DNA of 36,524 nt from JAFMKE01 sp047621945 (GTDB lineage: Bacteria; Bacteroidota; Bacteroidia; Chitinophagales; UBA8649), in NCBI GenBank assembly GCA_047621945.1, contig JBLHMK010000010.1, positions 1-36,524 on the forward strand, written 5' to 3'. Shown here in pieces: positions 17,146 through 25,834 of the stretch (its first letter is position 1; each line of letters starts with the position of its first letter). The notes beneath the pieces are model-generated. The model was not told the DNA's origin and searched no databases. It was given only the letters and a program-made list of their open reading frames with translations. The translations under genes and the position numbers were made by a program.

Positions 17146-18324
17146 ATGGAAGCATATATAGTAAAAGGATTTAGAACTGCTGTTGGAAAAGCGGGTAGAG
17201 GTGGATTTAGATTCACAACGCCAATTGATTTAGCCGCAGAAGTAATTAACCATATTTTGGCGGATACGCCAGAATTGGATCCAGCAAGAATTGATGATGT
17301 AATTGTTGGAAATGCAGTGCCAGAAGCAGAACAAGGTCTTCAAATGGGAAGATGGGTTTCAATTGCTTCAAATTTACCGGAAAGTGTTGGTGGTGTGTCA
17401 GTTAACCGTTATTGTGGCTCTGGTATAGAAACTATTGCAATGGCAGTTGCTAAAATTAAAGCTGGTATGGCTGAATGTATTTTGGCTGGTGGTACAGAAT
17501 CAATGAGTTTAGTGCCAACAATGGGATTCAAAACAGTTCCCAATTATACAGTAGCCAAAGATCATCCAGATTATTACATCGGAATGGGCTTAACAGCGGA
17601 GAACATTGCTGACAAGTATGACATTACTAGATTACAGAGTGATACATTCGCTTACGAATCGCATCAAAAAGCGTTGAAAGCTCAAGCAGCTGGTTTGTTT
17701 CAAGATGAAATCGTTCCTGTTGAAGTAGAGGAAGTATACTACAAAGATGGAAAGAAACATACAAGAACATATACCGTTAGTGCGGATGAAGGGCCAAGAG
17801 CCGATACATCAATCGAGGCCTTAGCTCGTTTGCGTCCAGTATTTAAAAATGGCGGTCAGGTAACTGCAGGTAATTCTTCTCAAACTTCAGATGGAGCTTC
17901 TTTCTGCTTAGTGATGAGCGAAGCAATGGTTAAAGAATTAGGATTAGAGCCAGTTGCAAGAATGATTACAAGTGCTACCATAGGAGTTGATCCACGTTTA
18001 ATGGGAATGGGCCCAGTAGCAGCTATTCCTAAAGCATTGAAGTTGGCTGGAATGAAATTGAGCGATATTGATTTAATAGAATTGAATGAAGCTTTTGCTG
18101 CACAATCTTTAGGGGTTATGCAAAATATGCCAGATTTGGATAGATCAATTGTTAATGTAAATGGAGGAGCGTTGGCTCTTGGACATCCACTAGGATGCTC
18201 TGGAACTAAGTTAACTGTTCAAGTATTGAACGAACTTCGTAGAAGAAACAAGAAGTACGGAATGGTAACAGCATGTATTGGTGGGGGACAAGGAATTGCC
18301 GGCATCTATGAGTTACTAAAATAA
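17146..18324 (+). CDS. fadA: Acetyl-CoA acyltransferase (3-ketoacyl-CoA thiolase)
   Basis: It cleaves 3-ketoacyl-CoA with CoA to acetyl-CoA and a shortened acyl-CoA, the last step of the beta-oxidation cycle. The nucleophile Cys90 is in VNRYCGSGIE, the base His347 in ALALGHPLGCSG and the second catalytic Cys377 in VTACIGGGQG. The length of 392 aa is standard. It lies between the fused dehydrogenase/hydratase and the acyl-CoA dehydrogenase, so the three genes cover the whole cycle. The products feed the glyoxylate shunt encoded 6 kb downstream. The start is the only ATG near the repeat-filled spacer. Confidence 0.93.
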   Translation: MEAYIVKGFRTAVGKAGRGGFRFTTPIDLAAEVINHILADTPELDPARIDDVIVGNAVPEAEQGLQMGRWVSIASNLPESVGGVSVNRYCGSGIETIAMAVAKIKAGMAECILAGGTESMSLVPTMGFKTVPNYTVAKDHPDYYIGMGLTAENIADKYDITRLQSDTFAYESHQKALKAQAAGLFQDEIVPVEVEEVYYKDGKKHTRTYTVSADEGPRADTSIEALARLRPVFKNGGQVTAGNSSQTSDGASFCLVMSEAMVKELGLEPVARMITSATIGVDPRLMGMGPVAAIPKALKLAGMKLSDIDLIELNEAFAAQSLGVMQNMPDLDRSIVNVNGGALALGHPLGCSGTKLTVQVLNELRRRNKKYGMVTACIGGGQGIAGIYELLK

Positions 18325-18332
18325 TTAAAATT

Positions 18333-18420
18333 AGTACCGAGTATTAAGTATTAAGTACTCAGATTAAATATAATATTAACCAATTACTAGGTATTTGATA
18401 CCTAGTACTAAATACTTAAA
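18333..18420. repeat. 7-bp-phased inverted repeat pair in the second fad spacer
   Basis: The left block steps AGTACCG AGTATTA, AGTATTA AGTACTC (18333-18360). The right block steps ACTAGGT ATTTGAT, ACCTAGT ACTAAAT, ACTTAAA (18386-18420). 18346-18359 pairs with 18404-18417 at 13 of 14 positions around a 44-nt AT-rich loop. This is the same geometry as in the first spacer, with different bases at many steps. Confidence 0.75.
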
Positions 18421-18423
18421 AAA

Positions 18424-20235
18424 ATGACAGAGCAAGAAACGAAAACAGTATTAAAAGGTGGAGAATTCTTAATTAAGGAATCTAACCCTCAAGACGTATT
18501 TATTCCAGAAGATAAGAACGAAGAGCAAGCAGCATTTTCTGAAATGGCTGCAGAGTTTATTGATAAAAGAGTTGCCCCTCATTACGATGCCATTGAGCAC
18601 AAGGATTTCGATAAGGTAGTTGAATTGTTGCATGAAGCTGGTGAACAAGGTCTATTAGGAACAGGCATTCCTGAGCAGTATGGTGGAATGGGTGTTGATT
18701 TTAATACAGATTCATTGATTGTTGAGCATTTCGGTAGAGGTCAATCTTGGAGCGTCGCTTTTACAGCGCATATTGGAATCGGTACTTTACCTATTTTGTA
18801 TTATGGTACAGAGAAGCAAAAGCAAGAATGGTTGCCTAAATTGGCTTCAGGAGAAGCAAAATCATCATATTGTTTAACAGAGCCAGGTTCTGGGTCAGAC
18901 GCATTAGGAGCTAAGACTAAAGCAGTTCTAAGTGAAGATGGAACAGAATGGATCTTGACAGGTCAAAAAATGTGGATTACAAATGCAGGTTTTGCTGATT
19001 TGTTTACCGTTTTTGCGCAAGTACAAGAAGATGATCGTCTAGAAGGTACTAGTGGTTTTACAGGTTTCTTAGTAGAGAAAGGTAGAGATGGTTTACGTTT
19101 AAATGCTGAAGAGCATAAAATGGGAATTAACGGTTCATCTACTAGACAAGTATTTTTCGAAGGAGTAAGGATTCCTAGAGAAAACTTACTAGGGGATATT
19201 GGAAAAGGACACAAAATTGCATTTAACGTATTAAACATTGGTCGCTATAAATTAGGTTTATTGGCTGTTGGTGGATGTAAAGAAGGTGTTCGTGATGCCG
19301 TTAAGTATGCTAATGAGAGAGAGCAGTTTGGAATGCCAATTGCCAAATTCGGAGCAATTAAGTACAAATTAGCTGAGATGGCTATCAAAACTTTCGCTAT
19401 CGAGTCTGCTGTGTACAGAACTTCAGGGTTAATTGAAGATAAAATCAATGAATTAGTTGCTGGTGGAATGGATTCTGTTGAAGCTAAATTAGCCGCAGCA
19501 GATGAATATAGCATCGAAGCAGCTATTCTTAAAGTACAGGGTTCTGAAGCAGGTGATTATACTGCAGATGAGAATGTTCAAATCCATGGTGGAATGGGGT
19601 TCTCTGAAGAAACTCAAGCTTGTAGAGCTTATAGAGATAGTCGTATCAATAGAATTTTTGAAGGAACAAATGAGATTAACCGTTTGCTAGCTGTAGGAAC
19701 AATCCTTAAGCGCGCAATGAAGGGTGAATTAGATATCATGAAGCCAGCTATGGCTGTTCAAGGTGAGTTAATGGCTATCCCTTCTTTTGGTGACGAGCCA
19801 ACAGGTTTCTTAGAGAAAGAAATGATAGCAGTTAATAATGCGAAAAAAGCAATCTTAATGACTGCTGGTGCAGCTGCTCAGAAGTTTATGACTAAATTAG
19901 ACAGAGAGCAAATGATCTTGATGGAATTAGCAGATATGTTAATTGAAGTATTTGCTGCTGAATCTTGTATCCTACGTACCCAAAAAATGGCTGCGGTTAA
20001 AGGTGAAGAGGCAGTTTCTTTATATACGGACATGACAAGAACATTTGTTTCTGATTCAATGGAGCGTATTAATTCAAGCGGACGTCATGCATTATATGCA
20101 TTCGCTGAAGGAGATACTCAAAAAATGATGCTAATGGGCTTGAAGAGATTCACTAAAACGGATCCTTACAATACTACAGCAGCTAGAAAAAGAATTGCAG
20201 CTGCAATAATTGAAGCAAACGATTACCCTTTCTAA
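18424..20235 (+). CDS. fadE: Acyl-CoA dehydrogenase, long form
   Basis: FAD-dependent enzyme that introduces the trans-2 double bond in acyl-CoA, the first step of beta-oxidation. The FAD/substrate signature YCLTEPGSGSDALGAK lies near residues 155-170 and the oxidase-side MWITNAG near 180. The catalytic Glu is in the segment RINRIFEGTNEINRLL near residue 415. The remaining 180 residues form a C-terminal extension beyond the usual 380-aa core, as in the 600-residue enzymes common in Bacteroidetes and Bacillus FadE. Electrons would pass to electron-transfer flavoprotein, not encoded here. It is the last gene of the operon; a strong terminator follows 20 bp later. Confidence 0.92.
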   Translation: MTEQETKTVLKGGEFLIKESNPQDVFIPEDKNEEQAAFSEMAAEFIDKRVAPHYDAIEHKDFDKVVELLHEAGEQGLLGTGIPEQYGGMGVDFNTDSLIVEHFGRGQSWSVAFTAHIGIGTLPILYYGTEKQKQEWLPKLASGEAKSSYCLTEPGSGSDALGAKTKAVLSEDGTEWILTGQKMWITNAGFADLFTVFAQVQEDDRLEGTSGFTGFLVEKGRDGLRLNAEEHKMGINGSSTRQVFFEGVRIPRENLLGDIGKGHKIAFNVLNIGRYKLGLLAVGGCKEGVRDAVKYANEREQFGMPIAKFGAIKYKLAEMAIKTFAIESAVYRTSGLIEDKINELVAGGMDSVEAKLAAADEYSIEAAILKVQGSEAGDYTADENVQIHGGMGFSEETQACRAYRDSRINRIFEGTNEINRLLAVGTILKRAMKGELDIMKPAMAVQGELMAIPSFGDEPTGFLEKEMIAVNNAKKAILMTAGAAAQKFMTKLDREQMILMELADMLIEVFAAESCILRTQKMAAVKGEEAVSLYTDMTRTFVSDSMERINSSGRHALYAFAEGDTQKMMLMGLKRFTKTDPYNTTAARKRIAAAIIEANDYPF

Positions 20236-20254
20236 GGATTTATTCATAAAAGCT

Positions 20255-20286
20255 AAAAGAGGCGAGTCATTGGACTCGCCTTTTTT
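20255..20286 (+). terminator. Rho-independent terminator of the fad operon
   Basis: The stem GGCGAGTC (20261-20268) with GACTCGCC (20273-20280) and loop ATTG is extended by A-T pairs, with A-rich left and T6 right flanks. It can act in both directions, and the broken minus-strand gene next to it also ends here. Confidence 0.9.
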
Positions 20287-20664
20287 ATTGAACAAAGCAC
20301 GGCTTTTTACTTTTACAAAGGAAAACAAATATTCCATGAAAGATAATCTGATGCTCTTTGCTATTCCCGTATTTTTTATTCTTATCCAGTTTAGCTAAAC
20401 CCACTTTGGTATTTTCAACATTTATTGTTTTGGCTAGATTACTTAGCTCTTTTCTAGCAAACGGTCTACATAATTTCATAGCTACAATCTTACTCGACAG
20501 GTCAATGGTAATCTGCTTAAATATTTCCCTTAGCTGAGTTGCTTGAGCTGTTTCTTTTTCCTTCTGCTTTTTGTCTTAGGATTTTCTAGACTGTATAAGG
20601 TCCCTATGGAAAATGAAGTAATAATTAATACTAGTAGGAACGTGATCTTAGCAGATTTAATCAT
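20285..20664 (-). pseudogene. Possible small secreted protein gene, frameshifted
   Basis: From an ATG at 20664 a frame encodes a signal-like N-terminus (MIKSAKITFLLVLIITSFS) and stops after 44 codons. The neighbouring frame stays open from the same area to 20285 and contains ETAQATQLREIFKQITIDL, then KLCRPFARKELSNL. Joining both in the Lys-rich stretch near 20560 gives a protein of about 125 residues. This looks like one gene broken by a single indel. I do not recognise the family, and it may be a chance reading. Confidence 0.35.
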
Positions 20665-20935
20665 TTAAAATTGTGGATTACAAAATATTCGCTAATCAAT
20701 AAACTATCGATGGAAGTCCAATTTCTTTGTATTTACCCAAGATGAAATGGGTAATCTCCTACAATATCTTCTATAAGGAAGAAAATTCTAAAGCCATTTT
20801 CAAATTTAGGCTTTCTAACAACTATTAAAATGAACTTAAATATTAAGTGAGTTTGACTATAATCACTGATTTATCTATGCTTATTTATTGTTTGTTCATC
20901 TCTTACTATATATTTGAAAAATTAGTTGCATTGTA

Positions 20936-20966
20936 TTTGTTTAGATAGTTTTTATTTTTAAATTTG
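20936..20966 (+). promoter_or_regulatory. Promoter of the TonB receptor gene
   Basis: TTTG (20936-20939), a 19-bp spacer and TAAATTTG (20959-20966) match the Bacteroidetes sigma-ABfr consensus, with the ATG 32 bp downstream. The 270 bp before it (20665-20935) hold no gene that I can see and no recognisable metal-regulator box. Confidence 0.7.
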
Positions 20967-20998
20967 CGCCTTATCTATAATGAGTCTAAATAAAAACA

Positions 20999-23425
20999 AT
21001 GAAAAAAAACCTAGTACTTTGTTTTGTTTTGTTAACTAGTTTTAGTCAAGCACAGACCCTTAAAATGGAATTTACAAGTAGCCAAGGTGAAGCTGTTCCA
21101 TTTGCAACCATTACTGACAAACAAACCAATAAGTCTTGGATGGCTGATGCAGACGGCAAATACTATCATAGACTATATTCCACTGCAGATACTTTAGAAA
21201 TTCAATCTTTAGGCTTTGTTAGAAAGCAGTTTATAGTGAAAGAAGGGATGAAGGCCCCATTGAAAGTAACTATGACTTCCAGCTATAATGAGTTGACCTC
21301 TGTAGAAGTTCAAGGTGCTGCTAGCCATGTATTTGGTTTTAGTAAAGAAACTATTAGCGCTTCGTCTATGCTATTAGATGAGAAAGCACTTTCTAAATTG
21401 GAAACCAATGATATTCATCAAGTATTATTAGCTGTTCCCGGAGTACAAATTCAACAGGAAGACGGATTTGGATTGCGTCCAAACATTGGGATGCGTGGAA
21501 CAGGCGTAGAGCGTAGTAGCAAAATTACTTTAATGGAAGATGGGGTGTTGATTGCTCCAGCACCTTACGCTGCATCTGCAGCTTATTATTTCCCAAGTAT
21601 GGATCATGTAGAAGCTGTTGAAGTACTTAAAGGAAGTAGTCAAATAGCCTATGGACCGCAAACCAACGGAGGAGCAATTAACTTAATATCTGATAGAATT
21701 CCTGATGGATTTGAAGGAAAGGCTAGGGTTTCATTAGGGAGTTTTCTAACCAGAAAAGTTCAAGGATCTGTTGGTGGAAGCGAAGAGAACTTTGGCTACC
21801 TGCTAAAGGGTACTTATTTTGGTTCAAACGGATTTAAAGACCTACCTAATGGAGCGAATACAGGCTTTGGTCGTAGCGATGTATTAGCCAAACTGAGATT
21901 TAATACCAGCGATGATGCTAAGTATTACCAAGCTTTCACGGTGAAGTTTGGCTATACTCAAGAGAACACTAATGAAACATATCTAGGCCTAACTTTAGAT
22001 GATTTTAATGCTGATCCTACACGTCGTTATGCTGCTTCTGAATTAGACAATATTCAAAGTAAACATACTCTAATTCAACTGAATCACCTTATTCAACCGG
22101 CTAAAAATTTGACTATCAGTTCAACAATCTATTTGAATAAATTTTCTAGAAACTGGTTTAAGTTGGATAAAGTTTCTGCAAACGGAACTGACTATGTAGG
22201 AATATCCAGTGTTCTCTCCTCGCCTGAAGAGAATGAGGCTGAGATAGATTTAATTCGTGGAGATGATTTTACAAGCGTCAATCGTTTGGATTTAAAAAAT
22301 AATAATAGAGTCTATACTTCTAAGGGAGTTCAAACTAATATTAATTATGAGTTGAAGACTGGAGAGGTCAAACACCGATTTGCTTTAGGCTTAAGACTCC
22401 ATGCTGATGAAATGGATAGATTTCAATGGAAGGATAAATATACAATGACTGCAGAAGGTTTAGATTTAATAAGTGAAGGTGAACCTGGAACCGAGAGTAA
22501 TCGAATAGAAAGTGCTCGAGCTTTTGCTGCTTTTTTACAGTATAGTATCCAATACAAGAAGTTTACTTTGAATCCAGGTTTCCGATTTGAAACCATGAAA
22601 ATCTCTAAAGACGATTATGGCAAAGTAGATACGGAGCGCTTAGGGACTGACTTGAAACTGACGAGTAATACCAGTTCAGTTATCCTACCGGGAGCAAGTT
22701 TAAACTACAAAGTAAAAGGAAGAAATCACCTTTTTATAGGCGCACATAAAGGCTTTAGTCCTGCGAATAGCAATCCTGAAACTAAACCTGAAGAGAGTTG
22801 GAACTTCGAAGCTGGAAGTAAAGGAATTGCTAAAGGTTTTGCCTATGAGATAATAGGCTTTGCCAATAGATACTCTAATTTACTGGGTTCAGACTTAAAT
22901 GCAGTTGGAGGAACAGGTGGTACGGAGTTGTTTAATGGAGGTAAGGTAAATGTATATGGATTGGAAGCGATGCTTTCGTACAATGTGTTAAGAAAGTATA
23001 GCAGTGACTTAAGAATGCCAATATCCTTTAGTTACACCTATACTAATGCTAGATTTCAAAGTGAGTTTGAAAGTACAGGACCCTGGGGAGATGTGATGAA
23101 AGGAGATTTCTTGCCTTATGTGGCTAATCATCAATTGTTCACACAATTGGGAATAGAACAGAAGCACTTTGATATTAATTTAACGGCCAAGTTAGTAGGG
23201 GCGATGAGAACTAGTCCTGGTCAAGGAGATTTTCAAGAGGAATCTTCTACTCCCTTATTCTATCAGTTAGACTTGCTTGCTCGTTATAAAATGAATAAGT
23301 ATTTCGGTATGTATGTGAAGTGGAATAATCTATCTAATAACATTCAACGAGTAGCTCAACAGCCAGCGGGCTGGAGACCTAATATGCCTATGTATGTTGA
23401 AGGTGGGGTAGACGTGACGTTTTAA
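20999..23425 (+). CDS. TonB-dependent outer-membrane receptor, FecA-like
   Basis: Outer-membrane barrel that imports a large ligand, powered by TonB. Residues 1-19 are a signal peptide (ending SQAQT). About 20-95 form a carboxypeptidase-regulatory-like beta domain typical of Bacteroidetes receptors. The plug follows (VPGVQIQQEDGFGLRPN, then GMRGTGVERSS and VEVLKGSSQIAYGP), and the barrel runs to the terminal strand ending VDVTF. The plug resembles that of ferric dicitrate/siderophore receptors such as FecA. No SusD partner follows, which argues for a siderophore or metal chelate and against glycan. The length of 808 aa is normal. The exact ligand is not readable from sequence. Confidence 0.88.
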   Translation: MKKNLVLCFVLLTSFSQAQTLKMEFTSSQGEAVPFATITDKQTNKSWMADADGKYYHRLYSTADTLEIQSLGFVRKQFIVKEGMKAPLKVTMTSSYNELTSVEVQGAASHVFGFSKETISASSMLLDEKALSKLETNDIHQVLLAVPGVQIQQEDGFGLRPNIGMRGTGVERSSKITLMEDGVLIAPAPYAASAAYYFPSMDHVEAVEVLKGSSQIAYGPQTNGGAINLISDRIPDGFEGKARVSLGSFLTRKVQGSVGGSEENFGYLLKGTYFGSNGFKDLPNGANTGFGRSDVLAKLRFNTSDDAKYYQAFTVKFGYTQENTNETYLGLTLDDFNADPTRRYAASELDNIQSKHTLIQLNHLIQPAKNLTISSTIYLNKFSRNWFKLDKVSANGTDYVGISSVLSSPEENEAEIDLIRGDDFTSVNRLDLKNNNRVYTSKGVQTNINYELKTGEVKHRFALGLRLHADEMDRFQWKDKYTMTAEGLDLISEGEPGTESNRIESARAFAAFLQYSIQYKKFTLNPGFRFETMKISKDDYGKVDTERLGTDLKLTSNTSSVILPGASLNYKVKGRNHLFIGAHKGFSPANSNPETKPEESWNFEAGSKGIAKGFAYEIIGFANRYSNLLGSDLNAVGGTGGTELFNGGKVNVYGLEAMLSYNVLRKYSSDLRMPISFSYTYTNARFQSEFESTGPWGDVMKGDFLPYVANHQLFTQLGIEQKHFDINLTAKLVGAMRTSPGQGDFQEESSTPLFYQLDLLARYKMNKYFGMYVKWNNLSNNIQRVAQQPAGWRPNMPMYVEGGVDVTF

Positions 23426-23452
23426 AAGTGAAGCACTAGTTTCTCTCAAACC

Positions 23453-23483
23453 AAGATCTCACCTCGACTTCAGGAGAGGTCTT
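23453..23483. repeat. Imperfect palindrome downstream of the TonB receptor gene
   Basis: AAGATCTCACCT (23453-23464) pairs with AGGAGAGGTCTT (23472-23483) with one mismatch and one G-T pair around CGACTTC. A T-run follows only about 50 bp later, so it is not a typical terminator. It resembles short intergenic palindromes scattered in Flavobacteriia genomes. A similar fragment, CTCTCCGTTCGAAATGA, lies near 23597-23613. Confidence 0.45.
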
Positions 23484-23635
23484 CCATCTGAGGTAAGCAA
23501 AATGAGCTTTGAAAGAAGTCTCTAGTTAAAAGCACACTTTTTATTTTTTGTTGTATTCAGAAATTGGTTTAAATATTCTAGATATAGGCTTTCTCTCTCC
23601 GTTCGAAATGATATGAACAATAGACTAGTAAACAT

Positions 23636-23673
23636 AAAAAGCCCCATCACGAATACATTCGGATGGGGCTTTT
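23636..23673. terminator. Bidirectional terminator between TonB receptor and small minus-strand gene
   Basis: GCCCCATC (23641-23648) pairs with GATGGGGC (23662-23669), with an inner CGAAT/ATTCG stem. Five A precede and four T follow. It lies between two convergent genes. Confidence 0.85.
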
Positions 23674-23690
23674 ATATAAATAGTTATTGA

Positions 23691-23930
23691 CTATTTCAAA
23701 TAATACATGGTATCAGGTAACTGTCTGAAAATATCCTCTTGGATAATTTTCTCATCTAACTCATCTTTTTGAATTACGAATTTCGCTTCTTCAGAAGGCT
23801 TTTCGAAATACAATTTTGCTTCTACTATACCTTTAATTGGCATGAAGTCTTTAGACTTCGAAAACTCTTTGTTAAACTGACTACTCACATAATTAAAAAA
23901 TCGATCCGATTTTTTTGAAAATACAATCAT
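23691..23930 (-). CDS. Small conserved-looking protein of unknown function
   Basis: 79 residues from the ATG at 23930 (MIVFSKKSDRFFNYVSSQFN). The upstream in-frame ATG at 24002 would add a hydrophobic, AT-driven stretch (YYQLNIFLIKNQY) that I think is promoter DNA. The protein has no membrane segment, is rich in Lys/Glu/Phe and looks like a small mixed alpha/beta domain. I do not recognise the family. It is divergent from malate synthase, a place often held by a regulator of the glyoxylate genes, but I see no helix-turn-helix. It ends 18 bp before the shared terminator. Confidence 0.5.
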   Translation of the reverse strand: MIVFSKKSDRFFNYVSSQFNKEFSKSKDFMPIKGIVEAKLYFEKPSEEAKFVIQKDELDEKIIQEDIFRQLPDTMYYLK

Positions 23931-24094
23931 ATATTGGTTTTTGATTAAAAAAATATTCAGCTGATAATATATGACTTTTTGCGCTATAAACCAAATAAAC
24001 ATTGGTTTTACTGCACTTTTGGGCTACGGTAAATTACATGAAAACAATTAACATTGTTGATTATCAGTAGCTTACCATTTTTAATAAATTATTT

Positions 24095-24136
24095 AGCGAA
24101 AATTCGCTATAAATTAAAATTCGCTGATTATCTTTG
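24095..24136 (+). promoter_or_regulatory. Promoter and operator candidates of the glyoxylate operon
   Basis: TATCTTTG (24129-24136) matches TAnnTTTG exactly, 25 bp before the malate synthase ATG. Upstream lies the palindrome AGCGAA-AA-TTCGCT (24095-24108), and a further TTCGCT half-site at 24120-24125 directly before the -7 element. The repeated half-site around the promoter suggests a specific regulator. Confidence 0.6.
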
Positions 24137-24161
24137 TACTTCCAAACAAAAACTATTTATT

Positions 24162-25757
24162 ATGTCAACAACTGCCACCAAAGACTTAGAAATTCATGGC
24201 AAACTGAACGAACAGTATAGAGAAATATTGACTGACGAAGCGCTTCATTTTATAGCTGCTCTGCAAGAGAAATTCAATGCTCGTCGAAAAGAACTCCTAA
24301 CATTTAGAGAAAAGCGTCAAGCTGATATCGATGCGGGTAAAATGCCAACCTTTTTACCAGAAACAAAAGCCATTCGCGAAGGCGATTGGAAATGTGCTCC
24401 ACAAGCTAAAGATTTATTGGATAGAAGAGTCGAAATTACTGGTCCTGTAGATCGTAAAATGGTTATCAATGCATTAAATTCTGGCGCAAAAATGTTCATG
24501 GCCGATTTTGAAGATAGTAATTCTCCAAACTGGTCAAACAACATCGAAGGTCAAATCAATATGCGTGATGCGAACAACAGAACCATCACTTTTGAAAATC
24601 CCAAAAACGGAAAGAAATACCAATTGAATGATGAAGTAGCTACGCTTCTAGTTCGTCCGAGAGGATGGCACTTAGAAGAAAAGCAGGTGACTTATAAAGG
24701 AGAAGTATTTAGTGGGTCCTTGTTCGACTTCGGTTTGTACTTTTTCCATAATGTGAAAACATTATTAGCGAATGGAAGTGGTCCATACTTTTACTTACCG
24801 AAATTAGAAAGTCATTTAGAAGCTCGTTTATGGAATGATGTTTTTGTATTCGCACAAGATTATCTAAAAATCCCTCAAAGGACAATTAAAGCAACAGTTC
24901 TTGTTGAAACGATTTTAGCTTCATTTGAGTTAAACGAAATTCTTTATGAACTACGTGAGCATTCTGCAGGATTAAATTGTGGAAGATGGGATTACATCTT
25001 TTCTTTTATCAAACGATTTAGAAATGTAGAAGGGTTCATTTTGCCTGACAGAGGTCAAGTAGGAATGGGGGTTCATTTTATGAAATCATATTCTGAACTA
25101 GTTATTCAAACTTGTCATAAGCGTGGTGTTCATGCTATGGGCGGAATGGCTGCACAAATTCCAATTAAAAATGACGAAGCGGCAAATGCTAAAGCTATCG
25201 ATAAAGTAAGCCAAGATAAATTACGTGAAGTAAAAGCTGGTCATGATGGAACTTGGGTTGCTCACCCTGGATTAGTTAAAGTTGCCATGGATATCTTCAA
25301 TGAATTCATGCCACAAGCTAATCAACTAGATAATTTAAGAGAAGACTTAAGTATTTCTGAAGAAGACTTAATTACTGTTCCACAAGGGACTATAACTGAG
25401 GCTGGTTTAAGAGTCAATATCAATGTTGGGATTCTATACATCGAATCTTGGTTAAGAGGTGTTGGAGCTGCTGCAATTTACAACCTAATGGAAGATGCGG
25501 CAACTGCAGAAATATCTAGAACGCAAGTGTGGCAATGGATGAAGTATGGCGCTAAACTAGATGACGGACGTATAATTTCTTATGAACTATACCAAGAATT
25601 ACTTCCTGAAGAGTTAGCTAAAATTGAAGCTTATGTCGGTAAGGAAGCATTCGCCAATGGTAAGTTTGAAAAAGCCATTGATTTGTTTGACAAGTTGATT
25701 AAGAATGAAGAGTTCGTTGAATTTTTAACGCTTCCAGCATATCAAATGATTGATTAA
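24162..25757 (+). CDS. aceB: Malate synthase A
   Basis: It condenses glyoxylate with acetyl-CoA to malate, the second step of the glyoxylate shunt. The TIM-barrel protein has the family stretches FMADFEDSNSPNWSN (about 108-122), NCGRWDYIFSFIKRF near 280 and the C-terminal GVGAAAIYNLMEDAATAEIS. The length of 531 aa matches isoform A. I chose the ATG at 24162 (MSTTATKDLEIHG), which follows the promoter at a normal distance; the frame is open further upstream to an ATG at 24054, but that part is AT-rich promoter DNA. Isocitrate lyase follows after 77 bp and is probably co-transcribed. Confidence 0.95.
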   Translation: MSTTATKDLEIHGKLNEQYREILTDEALHFIAALQEKFNARRKELLTFREKRQADIDAGKMPTFLPETKAIREGDWKCAPQAKDLLDRRVEITGPVDRKMVINALNSGAKMFMADFEDSNSPNWSNNIEGQINMRDANNRTITFENPKNGKKYQLNDEVATLLVRPRGWHLEEKQVTYKGEVFSGSLFDFGLYFFHNVKTLLANGSGPYFYLPKLESHLEARLWNDVFVFAQDYLKIPQRTIKATVLVETILASFELNEILYELREHSAGLNCGRWDYIFSFIKRFRNVEGFILPDRGQVGMGVHFMKSYSELVIQTCHKRGVHAMGGMAAQIPIKNDEAANAKAIDKVSQDKLREVKAGHDGTWVAHPGLVKVAMDIFNEFMPQANQLDNLREDLSISEEDLITVPQGTITEAGLRVNINVGILYIESWLRGVGAAAIYNLMEDAATAEISRTQVWQWMKYGAKLDDGRIISYELYQELLPEELAKIEAYVGKEAFANGKFEKAIDLFDKLIKNEEFVEFLTLPAYQMID

Positions 25758-25834
25758 AAAAGAATCCAATAATTTATTTTCTACAAGCAAATAAAATCCT
25801 GATAGCTATCTGGAGAAAACTTAAACATTAAAAA

